A stretch of DNA of 54,858 bases from Chlorobiota bacterium (GTDB taxonomy: Bacteria > Bacteroidota > Bacteroidia > Bacteroidales > JAADGE01), in assembly GCA_013152535.1 (NCBI GenBank), contig JAADGE010000028.1, positions 1 through 54,858 on the forward strand, written 5' to 3'. Position numbers and translations under genes: made by a program. This document shows, piece after piece, positions 25,531-35,900 of this stretch (position 1 is its first letter; each line of letters begins with the position of its first letter). Under the pieces are notes generated by a model that did not search any database, was not told the DNA's origin, and was given only the letters and a program-made list of their open reading frames with translations.

Positions 25531-27159
25531 TTATTTCAGATCATTAGGAGACGGAACATCATCAACTATTTCCATAAAAGTTCCGTCTTTTTTAAATCGA
25601 ATATCATAATCTTTTCCGTCTTTTTTAGCTTCAACAACATACCCGACAAGTTCATTTTTCCTTCCTTTAAAATATTTTTCAACATCTTTTACCGTATAGT
25701 CGGAAAAGTCAGCAGTAACTTTGTCTTTTGCAGTTTTCGGAATTGTATCGAACGGAATTATTTTGGCATGCAGACTTTCCTGCATAAACATTTCCTGAAC
25801 ATAATAAGTCCCCGCACCGGCGAAAAACCCGAGTGCTGCAAGCAATGAAATTCGTTTCATATACCAAATAAAATCTATTTTCTCCATTCCCATAGCAGCA
25901 ACACCGGCGGCTGAACCTATGATTAAGATACTTCCTCCTGTTCCTGCCGTGTATGCAATTAGTTCCCAAAAAATACCGTCTTGCATAAATTGGACATGGA
26001 AAGGATCAATCGGATACATACCCATTGATGCTGCAACAAGAGGGACATTATCGACAACAGATGATAACAAACCGATAATGATAGCAACAGGATATACACC
26101 TAAGCCCCAATTTTTAAGTGAGTTTGCCATTAAATCCAAATGTCCTGCAGATTCTAATGCGGCAACAGCTGTTAAAATTCCTAAAAAGAAAAATATTGTC
26201 GGAACATCAACACGTGTTAAAATTGTATTTACAGATAATTTAAAATTTCCTTCAAATTGAGTTTTAGTTTTTCTGTGCATTATTTCAGTTGTAATCCAAA
26301 TAACACTTAATCCGAATAACATTCCGAGATACGGCGGTAAATGAGTTACGGTTTTGAATACGGGAACAAATAACAGTGCGGAAACACCCATTATTAACAT
26401 TACTATTTGTTCTTTATGAGTTGTTTGATATTCATTTTCTCCGTTGGGAATAACCTTAGGTCTTGTAACTTTTCCTTTTAAGGTTAAAGATAAAACGAGT
26501 AAAGGAATAATCATTGTAAATAAACTGGGAAGAAACAATTTCATAATAATATTAGCGGTCGTAATTTGTCCGCCGATCCATAACATAATTGTTGTAACAT
26601 CACCGATAGGAGAAAATGCACCGCCGGCATTAGCTGCAACAACAACCATTGCCGCAAAAAACCAACGAGTTTGTTTATCATCAATTAGTTTTCTTAATAA
26701 AGCAATAATAACAATTGTAGTTGTTAAGTTATCTAAAACTGCTGACATGAAAAATGTTAAAAAACTGACAATCCACATCAATTTAGTTTTATTTGTGGTT
26801 GTAATTTTGTCAGTAATAATTTTAAAACCGTCATGTTGGTCAACAATCTCTACAATCGTCATTGCTCCTAACAAAAAGAATAAAATTGTAGAAATATTAG
26901 CTAAATGATCCATCACATCGTGATGAACAATAAATTCGCGAACACCTTCTGCCGTTTTTGATAACGGGTTTAATTCGCTGAAATGAAGCCAGGCTCTGCT
27001 GTATCCTAAATTAAGAATTTCTTGTCCGTTTAAAGCATATAAAGCCCATAATACAGTTCCCATAAGTAAAGCAGAAGCTGCTTTATCAATCTTTAACGGA
27101 TGTTCCAATGCTATCATTGTATAACCCACTATAAAGATTACAACCATCAATATAAACAT
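25531..27159 (-). CDS. nhaD: NhaD-type Na+/H+ antiporter with a C-terminal soluble domain
   Basis: Inner-membrane sodium/proton exchanger of the ion-transporter superfamily. The first 460 residues form about 12-13 membrane helices with the NhaD hallmarks FLTFFMSAVLDNLTTTIVII, NAGGAFSPIGDVTTIMLW (the conserved GGAxSPxGDVTT) and SSVVDNVPLVAASMGMYP. Residues about 480-542 are soluble (FSDYTVKDVEKYFKGRK, then VEAKKDGKDYDIRFKKDGTF), a short domain that resembles the PepSY-like/beta-lactamase-inhibitor-like folds common in Bacteroidota periplasmic proteins. That tail is not part of the usual NhaD. Sodium export fits a marine or haloalkaline habitat. Confidence 0.9.
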   Translation of the reverse strand: MFILMVVIFIVGYTMIALEHPLKIDKAASALLMGTVLWALYALNGQEILNLGYSRAWLHFSELNPLSKTAEGVREFIVHHDVMDHLANISTILFFLLGAMTIVEIVDQHDGFKIITDKITTTNKTKLMWIVSFLTFFMSAVLDNLTTTIVIIALLRKLIDDKQTRWFFAAMVVVAANAGGAFSPIGDVTTIMLWIGGQITTANIIMKLFLPSLFTMIIPLLVLSLTLKGKVTRPKVIPNGENEYQTTHKEQIVMLIMGVSALLFVPVFKTVTHLPPYLGMLFGLSVIWITTEIMHRKTKTQFEGNFKLSVNTILTRVDVPTIFFFLGILTAVAALESAGHLDLMANSLKNWGLGVYPVAIIIGLLSSVVDNVPLVAASMGMYPIDPFHVQFMQDGIFWELIAYTAGTGGSILIIGSAAGVAAMGMEKIDFIWYMKRISLLAALGFFAGAGTYYVQEMFMQESLHAKIIPFDTIPKTAKDKVTADFSDYTVKDVEKYFKGRKNELVGYVVEAKKDGKDYDIRFKKDGTFMEIVDDVPSPNDLK

Positions 27160-27267
27160 AACTTACTGATTTTTAGTTAATTAATAATTTTTTTAAATAT
27201 GTGCAAATATAGATATTGAAATGTGATTATAAAAATAATTTAAACCCTTTTATAACATATTTTACGG

Positions 27268-27732
27268 TTAAATTTTATTTGTTTGAAAGATGGGTTTAAT
27301 CGGTTCGTATTTTAAAATAGAATCAATCATTTTAGGATTATTTAATTTTGTTTTTCCTGTTTTTAAATCAACGGATACTAATGTAACTGAAGCAAAAGCA
27401 CAAGTTTGAATTTTATTGTTCTTATTTTTCACTACATAACATTCAAAATCGTAACTTCTTTCTCCTATTCTTGATATTCGGGTATAAACATCAACATCAT
27501 CATTTAAAAATATAGGGAACAGATATTTAATGTCAATTCTGCCTACAACAACATCAAAATCTAAGGAATTCTTTTTTAAGTTTAAAACTTCGGAGAGATA
27601 ATTAATTCTGCTTTCTTCAAGATAACTTAAATACGTTTTATTATTTACATGCCCTAAAGTATCAAGGTCATCATATCTTACAAGTATTTGTACTTTGTTT
27701 TTGAAATTTTCTTTCTTAAATTCCGTATTCAT
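27268..27732 (-). CDS. Acyl-CoA thioesterase of the 4HBT hotdog family
   Basis: Probably hydrolyses acyl-CoA or acyl-ACP thioesters. The 154 residues show the hotdog signature LVRYDDLDTLGHVNNKTYLSYLEESR with catalytic Asp (YDDLDTLGHVNN), a helix, and strands IDIKYLFPIFLNDDVDVYTRI and YDFECYVVKNKNNKIQTCAFASVTLVSVD (key residue pattern strand-turn-strand). Same family as YbgC/FadM. Natural substrate unknown. It stands alone on the minus strand, divergent from rsmI. Confidence 0.85.
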   Translation of the reverse strand: MNTEFKKENFKNKVQILVRYDDLDTLGHVNNKTYLSYLEESRINYLSEVLNLKKNSLDFDVVVGRIDIKYLFPIFLNDDVDVYTRISRIGERSYDFECYVVKNKNNKIQTCAFASVTLVSVDLKTGKTKLNNPKMIDSILKYEPIKPIFQTNKI

Positions 27733-27833
27733 ATTTTTTTCTGCAAAGATGTATGTTTTCAGTTATTAGTCAAATAATTTTTTATTTATGTTATTTTTAT
27801 AAAAGCTTGATAAAATCATTCCGTTAAACATTT

Positions 27834-27841
27834 TATCTTTG
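27834..27841 (+). promoter_or_regulatory. Promoter -7 box of rsmI
   Basis: TATCTTTG, an exact TAnnTTTG match, 16 bases before the ATG at 27857. It covers a TTG at 27839 that would otherwise extend the gene, so translation must start downstream of it. Confidence 0.6.
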
Positions 27842-27856
27842 CAGAAATTTACAGAA

Positions 27857-28546
27857 ATGTCAAAATTAATTCTTGTTCCCACACCTGTCGGTAATTTGAA
27901 AGACATCACTTTCAGGGCAATTGAGGTTTTAAAAGAAGCTGACTTAATTTTAGCCGAAGATACCCGAACTACTGCTGTTTTACTGAAACATTATGAAATC
28001 CGTAATACGCTTTCGGCATTTCATAAGTTCAACGAACACAGTCAGATACAAACTATTATTGGTAAATTACAAAGTGGTTTAACAATTGCGTTAGTCTCTG
28101 ATGCCGGCACTCCCGGAATTTCAGATCCGGGTTTTTTAATTGTGAGAGAATGTATAAAAAATAAAATACCCGTTGAAACATTGCCCGGTGCAACGGCATT
28201 TGTACCGGCTTTGGTAAATTCAGGTTTACCTTGTGAGCGATTTTGTTTTGAAGGATTTCTTCCGCCGAAAAAAGGGAGACAAAAACGATTAAAAGAATTA
28301 TCCGAAGAAAGAAGAACAATGATTTTTTATGAATCGCCTTATCGCCTTGTGAGAACTTTAATACAGTTTTCTGAATTATTCGGAGAAGAAAGACAAGTAT
28401 CGGTTTCAAGAGAACTGACCAAAATTTATGAAGAAAATATCAGAGGCAGTTTAAGAGAAGTAATTTCTTATTTTGAGAATAAAACAATCAAAGGTGAAAT
28501 AGTAATTATTACGGAAGGATGCAATACAAAAAAAACGAAGTCTTAA
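27857..28546 (+). CDS. rsmI: 16S rRNA (cytidine-1402 2'-O) methyltransferase RsmI
   Basis: Tetrapyrrole-methylase-fold enzyme that methylates the ribose of C1402 in the 16S decoding centre. The 229 residues from the chosen ATG read MSKLILVPTPVGNLKDITFR, then LILAEDTRTTAVLLKH, ALVSDAGTPGISDPGF, ETLPGATAFVPALVNSGL and EGFLPPKKGRQKRL, then FYESPYRL. The longer frame starting at a TTG (27839) is rejected because that codon lies inside the promoter box. Full length. Confidence 0.93.
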   Translation: MSKLILVPTPVGNLKDITFRAIEVLKEADLILAEDTRTTAVLLKHYEIRNTLSAFHKFNEHSQIQTIIGKLQSGLTIALVSDAGTPGISDPGFLIVRECIKNKIPVETLPGATAFVPALVNSGLPCERFCFEGFLPPKKGRQKRLKELSEERRTMIFYESPYRLVRTLIQFSELFGEERQVSVSRELTKIYEENIRGSLREVISYFENKTIKGEIVIITEGCNTKKTKS

Positions 28547-28575
28547 AACTTTCAGAAAAAATGATAAAAAAACCT

Positions 28576-28583
28576 TATATTTG
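28576..28583 (+). promoter_or_regulatory. Promoter -7 box of the GAF/PAS sensor gene
   Basis: TATATTTG is an exact TAnnTTTG match 22 bases before the GTG start at 28606. It suggests that the sensor gene is transcribed separately from rsmI. Confidence 0.55.
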
Positions 28584-28605
28584 CTTAACTGAAAAATAAT
28601 GTATT

Positions 28606-30054
28606 GTGAAAATTAATTTTAAAGTACTTCTGTTTTATTTTATTTTTTTAGTTCTCACAACAGGAACAATATTCGTATTATATTATTTTGAAATTTTGAA
28701 ATTTGATTTTTCAAAATATTCTTCTCTTTTGATTTTTGCCTGTTTAATTATTTTTATACTTCCGTTAATTTTAAGTGTTATTTTAAGTACGGGGATTTCC
28801 AAAAAACTAAAATTTCTTTATTCAGTTCTTCATAATTTTTTTAATGAGAAAAACTTTACTGAAAAGGTTTCTTCATTGTCTGAAAGAACTGACGAATTCG
28901 GAGTAATTTTCAATGAACTTTTTAATTTGCAGACAACTTATACATCTTATAAAAAATTTACTGAAGAATTAATAAACAGGAATTTCAATGCTGAATTAGA
29001 AAATACCGACAAAGAATCTTTCGGAGCAGTATTAACTGAACTTAAAGAAAATTTGCTGACTTATGAAAAAGAAAAAAAGTATAATCTGAAAGAACTTGAA
29101 AGAAATAATTGGTATCAGTCGGGAGTTACGGATTTTACACTGTTATTACAGCAGGATTTTAAAAGCACAGAAGAAATGGCTTACCCTGTCATAAGAAATT
29201 TAGCAGAACATCTCGGCATTGATCAAATAGGAATTTTTATTTTGCAAAAAAAAGGAGATAAAGAATTATTAATTTTAGAAGCTGCTTATGCTTATGATAA
29301 GAAAAAACTTTTAGATACGGAAATTGAAATAGGAGAAAGTTTAGTCGGAAAATGTGCAAAAGAACAAAAACTTATTCGTATTGATGATTTGCCTGAAGGG
29401 TACACGTACATTAGTTCGGGATTAGGTGAAGATACTCCTGAGTCTTTAATTTTAAGTCCTTTAATGTATGAAAAGAGACTGTTCGGTGTTCTTGAAATTG
29501 CATCTCTTAAAAAACTTCCTGATTACAAAATTAATTTTCTGAATATTATAGCGGAACGAATTGCTGCCGAAATTTCAAATATAAATTCTAAAAAACTCAG
29601 AGCAAAGCTTGCCGAAGATTATAAAAAACAATCGGAAGAACTTTCTTTAGAAGAGAAAAAAGCAGAAGACAAAATTTCTGAACTTCTAAAAGAAAAAGAA
29701 CTTATTACCAACAAATACAAAATAATATCTGAAGATATTGAGTTAATAAATATGGTTATTCCGACGATTATTTTTGATTCGAAAGGTATTATAAAAGTTG
29801 TTAATAAAGCAGCCGAAAAATTATACAATATTCAAAAAGAAGATATTTTGAATAAAAACGGAAAAGATGTTTTTACGGAAAATCATAAATTTTCAGATTT
29901 ATTTAACGGAGTTCTTAACGGGGAAATACAATACAACAGATTTTTTAATAAAAAAAGGACAGAAGAAACCGCAGAACAATATATTCCTGTTAAAGATAAA
30001 AATGCTGAAATTCAAAAAGTTATTCTTACAGCAATGAAAATTAAAAGAACCTAA
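28606..30054 (+). CDS. Membrane-anchored GAF/PAS sensor protein without an output domain
   Basis: The GTG-started 482-residue protein has two membrane helices (about residues 4-28 and 37-62), a HAMP-like and coiled-coil linker, a GAF domain at about 170-315 (NLAEHLGIDQIGIFILQ, LSPLMYEKRLFGVLEIASL), a coiled coil at about 325-375 (LRAKLAEDYKKQSEELSLEE) and a PAS domain at about 375-480 (VIPTIIFDSKGIIKVVNKAAEKLYN, key FDSKGII). There is no kinase, cyclase or phosphatase domain, so it must pass its signal to a partner. The downstream thioredoxin-like gene begins 13 bases after it. The sensed ligand is unknown. Confidence 0.75.
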   Translation: MKINFKVLLFYFIFLVLTTGTIFVLYYFEILKFDFSKYSSLLIFACLIIFILPLILSVILSTGISKKLKFLYSVLHNFFNEKNFTEKVSSLSERTDEFGVIFNELFNLQTTYTSYKKFTEELINRNFNAELENTDKESFGAVLTELKENLLTYEKEKKYNLKELERNNWYQSGVTDFTLLLQQDFKSTEEMAYPVIRNLAEHLGIDQIGIFILQKKGDKELLILEAAYAYDKKKLLDTEIEIGESLVGKCAKEQKLIRIDDLPEGYTYISSGLGEDTPESLILSPLMYEKRLFGVLEIASLKKLPDYKINFLNIIAERIAAEISNINSKKLRAKLAEDYKKQSEELSLEEKKAEDKISELLKEKELITNKYKIISEDIELINMVIPTIIFDSKGIIKVVNKAAEKLYNIQKEDILNKNGKDVFTENHKFSDLFNGVLNGEIQYNRFFNKKRTEETAEQYIPVKDKNAEIQKVILTAMKIKRT

Positions 30055-30067
30055 AAAAGTTTTTTTT

Positions 30068-31477
30068 ATGAAAACAATTTTGAGTATTGTATTATTTTTT
30101 TCTCTTTCTTTTGTAACAGAAGCAAATACTTGCAAAATTTTTGGTAATGCCGGAACCTATGCAGGTGAAACAATTCGACTTTACACCTATTCAGACTATA
30201 TAACATTAACAAAAAAAGTGATTGCCGAAAGTTTGGTTGACGATGAAGGATATTTTACTTTTATGGTCGAATGTAACAAAAGTTTTGAAGCATTTATTGA
30301 TTTAGACGTTTTTGTCGGATACATCATTGTTGAACCCGGTAAGGAATTTAACATTGTTCTTCCGAAAAAGACCATTCGAAGGCATGAAGATATAATGAAT
30401 CCTTTTTTTAAACCTTTTGAATTTTATATTCGAATAATGAATGATGATAATACGGCAACTCAAGCTATGAAAAAATTTGATATTTTGTTTGAAAATGCTT
30501 CAAAAATAATATTCAAAACCCCTAATCATATTAATCCCGGTTTAACCGAAAAAGAAATTCAAAAAATTGAAGACAGCACTTCATATTGTAATAATCAATT
30601 TTTTAAAGATTATAAAAAATACAGATTTCTTAAATTACGATGTGATGCTGTTTATAAAAATAAAAAAGCCGTTATCAGAAAAAATTATTCAAATTCAGAT
30701 ATTTTATTCGATAATCCGGCATATAACAAACTTCTGAAAGAGGATTTCGGAAATGTTTTGTTTGAAACAAACGGTGATACAATTTTCAAACTTCTGGCAG
30801 CTGATGTCGGGTGGAATATGATTTCAAGAACTTTGGCAAATACAGATTTATGCCGGAACAGAGATTTTCGAGAATATTTTTTATTTATAAATTTGTATAA
30901 CGAATTTTATAAAAATACAATATTTAAAAATAAAATTATTGATGTATTATATTCTGCAAAAAAATACATTAAAAATCCGCATACTTTAAATGCCGTAAAT
31001 AATTTTTTAGAAAACTCTTCGAATTTAATTATCGGTAATAAAAGTCTGGATTTTCGATTATCGGACTTGAAAACATATATGCACAGTTTGTCTGATTACA
31101 GAGGGAAGTTTGTTTATTTAAGTTTTTTTTCAACAGAAAGTTATACTTGCAAAAAAGATATTTTGCTTTTAAAATCATTGGCTGAGAAGAAATTGAAAAT
31201 GCTCAAAATAATAATTGTTTTTAAAGAAAATAATATTCAGGCAATAAAAACTTTTCTTAAGGATGTTAAAACTAATGATATTATCTTTTTACACAGCGAC
31301 GACAGCAACAAAATAATTAAAGAATATGATGTACGAGCTTTTCCAACTTATTTTTTAATCAATCCTGCAGGCAGGTTGTCTTTAATTTCCGCACCCGGGC
31401 CTGCAGAAGACTTTGAATCTCTTTATTTTAAGGCAAAACAAGATTGGAAAATTAAAAAAATCAGAGAGAAAAATTAA
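30068..31477 (+). CDS. Periplasmic thioredoxin-fold (TlpA-like) protein lacking the CXXC pair
   Basis: A Sec signal (MKTILSIVLFFSLSFVTEA) leads into an N-terminal beta domain of the DUF4369 kind (KIFGNAGTYAGETIRLYTYSD), a helical middle, and a thioredoxin-like domain from about residue 330 (LSDYRGKFVYLSFFSTES, then KEYDVRAFPTYFLINPAGRL with the cis-Pro). TlpA-like reductases have W-C-x-x-C after the first strand; here the equivalent segment is ESYTCKKD with one cysteine, so classic dithiol chemistry is not possible. The 469 residues fit the large Bacteroidota TlpA family. It sits in tandem with the sensor upstream. Confidence 0.72.
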   Translation: MKTILSIVLFFSLSFVTEANTCKIFGNAGTYAGETIRLYTYSDYITLTKKVIAESLVDDEGYFTFMVECNKSFEAFIDLDVFVGYIIVEPGKEFNIVLPKKTIRRHEDIMNPFFKPFEFYIRIMNDDNTATQAMKKFDILFENASKIIFKTPNHINPGLTEKEIQKIEDSTSYCNNQFFKDYKKYRFLKLRCDAVYKNKKAVIRKNYSNSDILFDNPAYNKLLKEDFGNVLFETNGDTIFKLLAADVGWNMISRTLANTDLCRNRDFREYFLFINLYNEFYKNTIFKNKIIDVLYSAKKYIKNPHTLNAVNNFLENSSNLIIGNKSLDFRLSDLKTYMHSLSDYRGKFVYLSFFSTESYTCKKDILLLKSLAEKKLKMLKIIIVFKENNIQAIKTFLKDVKTNDIIFLHSDDSNKIIKEYDVRAFPTYFLINPAGRLSLISAPGPAEDFESLYFKAKQDWKIKKIREKN

Positions 31478-31482
31478 TTTTA

Positions 31483-32445
31483 TCAGTATAATTGCCAAAT
31501 TAAAGCACTTGCTCCCAAAATAGCGACATCACCGGATTTTAATCCTGATTTTTCAATACTTACGGTGTTTTTACAGATACTCAATAAATTATCATTCATA
31601 TATTTTTCCGTTGGTTTTATCAGCAAATCACCGGCTTCGGCAAGTCCTCCGAATAAGAATATTTTTTCGGGACTTAATAAAGCCGTAAAGTTTGCTAATG
31701 CTTTTCCGAGAATTTCAGCAGTAAAATTAAATGCTTTCAGTGCAATAAAATCGCCGTTTTTTGCATAGTCATAAATATTTTTTGATGTTAATGTATTAAA
31801 TTGAATATTACGTATCATACTTTCTTCATCGGTTGCCGATAAGAGTTCTTTAACTGTTTTTAATAATCCGTTTGCTGAAACATAAGTTTCCAAACACCCT
31901 TTTCTTCCGCAACCGCAAAGTCTTCCGTTTTCTTTTACAATAACATGACCGGCTTCTCCGGCAAAACCGCTGTGCCCGTACAACAAATTGTCTCCGGCAA
32001 TAATTCCGCTGCCTAACCCGGTTCCTAAAGTTATCGTCATAAAATTTGAAATATTTTTCCCCTTACCGAATAGTTTTTCTCCTAATGCTGCTGCATTTGC
32101 ATCATTAGTAACTTTTACCCGGACATTAAATTTTTCCTGCATCAATGAACCAATCGGTATAAAACCTTTCCAATCCAAATTTGCAGCATATTCAATTGTT
32201 CCTCTGAAAATATTTCCGTTAGGTGCACCTATTCCGATACCTTTTATTGCTGTTTTTTCAGGTAAGTTTTTAATAAGCTTATTTATTTCATTATGTAAAG
32301 TGTCAATAAACTTATTTATATTTTCATATCCTTTTGTAGAAACAGTTGATTTTGCAAGTATCTTTCCTTCCCGGGAAACTAATCCGAATTTGGTATTGGT
32401 TCCGCCTATGTCTATACCTATAACAATATTTTGAATATTTTTCAT
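31483..32445 (-). CDS. ROK-family sugar kinase (glucokinase-like)
   Basis: ATP-dependent hexose kinase of the ROK family. The 320 residues have the phosphate-1 motif IGIDIGGTNTKFGLV, the catalytic Asp region VKVTNDANAAALGEKLFG, TLGTGLGSGIIAG, GEAGHVIV, and the ROK zinc-binding motif CGCGRKGCLETYVS; the adenosine segment is IFLFGGLAEAGDL. Glucose or N-acetyl sugar specificity cannot be told from sequence; glucokinase is the best guess. Convergent with the preceding gene with only five bases between the stops. Confidence 0.9.
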   Translation of the reverse strand: MKNIQNIVIGIDIGGTNTKFGLVSREGKILAKSTVSTKGYENINKFIDTLHNEINKLIKNLPEKTAIKGIGIGAPNGNIFRGTIEYAANLDWKGFIPIGSLMQEKFNVRVKVTNDANAAALGEKLFGKGKNISNFMTITLGTGLGSGIIAGDNLLYGHSGFAGEAGHVIVKENGRLCGCGRKGCLETYVSANGLLKTVKELLSATDEESMIRNIQFNTLTSKNIYDYAKNGDFIALKAFNFTAEILGKALANFTALLSPEKIFLFGGLAEAGDLLIKPTEKYMNDNLLSICKNTVSIEKSGLKSGDVAILGASALIWQLY

Positions 32446-32560
32446 ATTATCAGCAAATATTATCGTAAAGATAAGGGTTATAAAACATCATTCAAAATAC
32501 AAAGGCTGTTAATATTATAAAAAGTTGCAGAAATAGTTTGACTTTCAAATTTTTTATACA

Positions 32561-32587
32561 AAAAAAGCCTGAAAAATCAGGCTTTTA
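32561..32587 (-). terminator. Terminator of tRNA-Phe
   Basis: On the minus strand AAAAGCCTGA-TTTT-TCAGGC is followed by TTTTTTT, directly after the tRNA 3' end. Confidence 0.85.
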
Positions 32588-32590
32588 GAG

Positions 32591-32663
<73 letters not shown>

Positions 32664-32755
32664 TTTTTGTTTTGCGGATGCAAATATAAATATTTTTTTT
32701 ATTCTGCAAAAAATAGATATTTTTTAAATGGAAAATAGTTGATAAAAACTATCTT

Positions 32756-32947
32756 CTATTGTTCTTTTTTTCTTAAATTATTATGTATCTTGTATAAGAT
32801 TAATGAAATAAGAAAAAATAAATAAAAATACCAACTTTCTTTGAATGAAAAGAATACTGTTTTATGTATTCCTGCACTCAAACTTAGTATTGCTACTGCA
32901 AGCCACAGCAATTCTCTTGCTTTTGAAGGTTTAGGATTTGTATCCAT
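32756..32947 (-). CDS. Small two-helix membrane protein (hypothetical)
   Basis: 63 residues with a polar start (MDTNPKPSKARELLWLAVAI), two membrane helices (about 13-32 and 38-56) and a basic tail KIHNNLRKKEQ. It starts eight bases after the propeller-SpoIIE gene on the same strand, so it is likely cotranscribed. Coding appearance is good (charge distribution, positive-inside ends). I do not recognise a named family. It may be a partner of the phosphatase, but that is only inferred from position. Confidence 0.6.
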   Translation of the reverse strand: MDTNPKPSKARELLWLAVAILSLSAGIHKTVFFSFKESWYFYLFFLISLILYKIHNNLRKKEQ

Positions 32948-32955
32948 TTTATTAT

Positions 32956-35900
32956 CTATAACTTTATTCCGATTAATAAAATATCATCAATTTGCTCAGT
33001 TTTACCCATCCATTTATGAAGGATTTTTTCTGATACTTCTTTTTGTTCACTCATAGGTAAATGATGAATATGTATAAGCATTTCTCTGAAACGTCTTGTA
33101 TTAAATTTTTTTTGTTTTATACCGCCGAATTGGTCCGCATAGCCATCTGAAAACAAATACAAGCAATCGTTTGGTTTTAAACTGACATATTTATTTTTAA
33201 ACGGAATGTGATTTAATTTTTTATTACTGCCGACGGGCATTCTGTCAGCTTCTAATTTTGCTAATTTTTCATTTCTGATAATATATGCAGGGTTATTAGC
33301 ACCGGCAAAGTTTAATTGCATATTTTTTTTGTCTATAACAGCCAAAGACATATCCATTCCGTCTTTTCGCTCTTCTTCACCATGTGCACTAAGTGCCGTT
33401 ATTATCTTTTTTCTGAGTAAAGTTAATACATCGGCAGCTTTTATTTCTTTCTCGGTTTTACCGGATTCTTTTACAATTTCATTTAAAAAAGAAATCCCCA
33501 GCATACTTAAAAAACCTCCCGGAACTCCATGTCCGGTGCAATCAACTGCTGCAATAAAGAGTTTATTTTTAGATTCGCTTATCCAATAAAAGTCGCCGCT
33601 GACAATATCTCGGGGTTTAAAAAGTATGAACAACTCTGCTAAATATTTTGAATAAATACCGATATCTGAAAGTGCGGCTTTTTGAATTTTTCCTGCATAT
33701 CTTATACTTCCGGTTATTTCTTTATTTTGATAATCTATTTTTTGATATTGTTCGTAAATTTCTATGTTTTGGTTTTGAATTAATTTGCTTTGTTTTTCAA
33801 TTTCAGCAGTTCTTTCTTTTACTTTAAGTTCTAATATTTCGTTATACTCTTTAATCTTCCTTTGTTTTTTTCTGTAAAATGCAGATATTATTAATGAAAC
33901 AAGAATTAAAAAAGTTGTAAAAACACTGATAATAAACCATGTTCTTTTCCAAATAGGAGGTTTTATTTCAATAATAATTTTAATGGTTTGACTTTTCTCA
34001 TTCAGGGAATTGAGAGCATACATTGACAAAATATGTTTGCCGGGAGTAAGTTCCGGTATTGTAAGAAACTGTTTACCGGTTTCGGAATATTCATTATTAT
34101 TCGAAATATCAATTCCGTAAAAGTAGCTTGCAAAATCTTTTTTCAAATAGCCGGGTGCCGAGAGAAAAATATTAATATTTTTATAGTTACTATTTAGCTT
34201 TAAATAGTATGTTACGGGAAAAGAATTTCCGCTAAAGTCCTTAATAGATGTTATATATAATTTAAAACGGGTTCTTTCTGAAGTAATTTTATTCCCGATT
34301 TTATAGATTTCATTATTACCTGAAATCAGCCAAATATCATTTTTATCATCAATTGTAATATTTTTTACATTATCAAAAATCCAAGCATATTTAAGTTGAT
34401 TTAAAGAATCTCTGATATTTCCTTTATAAAGAATATGACTTCCCGAATTAATAGTAAAGCTGCTGTCGCTCAGCATATATATTTGGTTATTGTCATTTAA
34501 AATATTTGTTAATTTTTTGTTTTCAAGTATGTTATTGTATTTATTATCATAATAATATGCTCCGGATTTTGTTAAAAAGAAAAATTTGTTTTTTTCTTTT
34601 GTGATAATTATTTTTTCATCATCATCTGCGTTAATATTAAATTGTTCAGTTGATAAAATATCGGTTTCGGGTATTCGGAATAAATATATTTTATTGTTTC
34701 CGGTTGCCCATACAGTTGAATCATTTACTGTAAGAAGAGATTTGATTTTAATTTTAGAAATGCTTTTTGAGCTTACTGTTTTCGGATGAAATTGATTGTG
34801 TGAAAATTTTATTTTATAGAGACCCTTTGATGTGCTGACAAAAAAAGTATTAATGTCGTTATTACAACTTAAAGTATAAATGTAAACTTCCGGTATGACA
34901 ACTGTTAATTTATTATTTTTAATGTAATATAAGCCGGAGTTTGCACCGATTAAAATTCCGTTGTTATATTCCGTAATTGTTTTGCACTTACTGTTTATTC
35001 CGTCAATTTTTTTATAAAAATATTTTACGGAATGTAATTCATATATTTTTTTGTATTCCGTTATTGTTTTATAGCCTTTTTTATAAAAATATTTGTTTTT
35101 ATTTTTTATTTTATCAGAAACAGTATTTTTTTCGGAATCGTCAGAAATATTTTTTGTTTCTGTTCTTTTTTTCTCCCGTCTTTTTTTCCAGCGTTTAAAA
35201 AAACTTGAATTATAATCGGATTCTTTATCGCCTTCTTTTATTTGTGTTTCTGAATTATTATCCGAAATATTCTCAGAATGTGAATTATTTTGTGATACGT
35301 TTATTTTTTTTAAATATTTAACACGCTTATTTTCTGCAATTTCTACTTCTTCATAACTTTTAAGTTCTGATAATTTAAATAAGCCTTCTCCGGTAGCAAC
35401 ATATAAAGTACTGTCATAAAATTTTACGGCATTAATATTTCCTTGCAAGCCGGGGAAACGACTGAAATTTTTAACAGGAATATCAAATGCAACTCTGCTT
35501 ATGCCGTATTCATGAGCCAACCAAAGTCCTCCGGTTTGATCGGCTGCAAAAGCATAAATTTCGTCATCAGGAAGACCTGTTATATAATTTAAAGTATTTA
35601 ATGTTGTTCCTGTTTTTTTATCCAAAATAACAGCACCGCCGTTTATACTCGTAACAACAAGTTGATTTTTATTAAAATTTCCGCCTCCGTTTATTATACT
35701 TTCTTCAAGATATTCTGAAGAATTATTTTCAAAAGAACTGTAATTTGTTCCGTCAAAAATATATAAACGGCTGTTTGATAATCCGATAATTAAATTTTTT
35801 TCATACGGTACATTAAAAATAATTTTAGAAAATGAAAAAAGAGAGTCTGTTATAATACTTGTTAATTTATTATTTGTAAGAGTTTGTAAACCTTCATTCA

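Noticed and set aside
27839-27856. TTG start adding six residues to RsmI
   Set aside because: The TTG is inside the TATCTTTG promoter box, and the family start is at MSKLILVPTPVGN.
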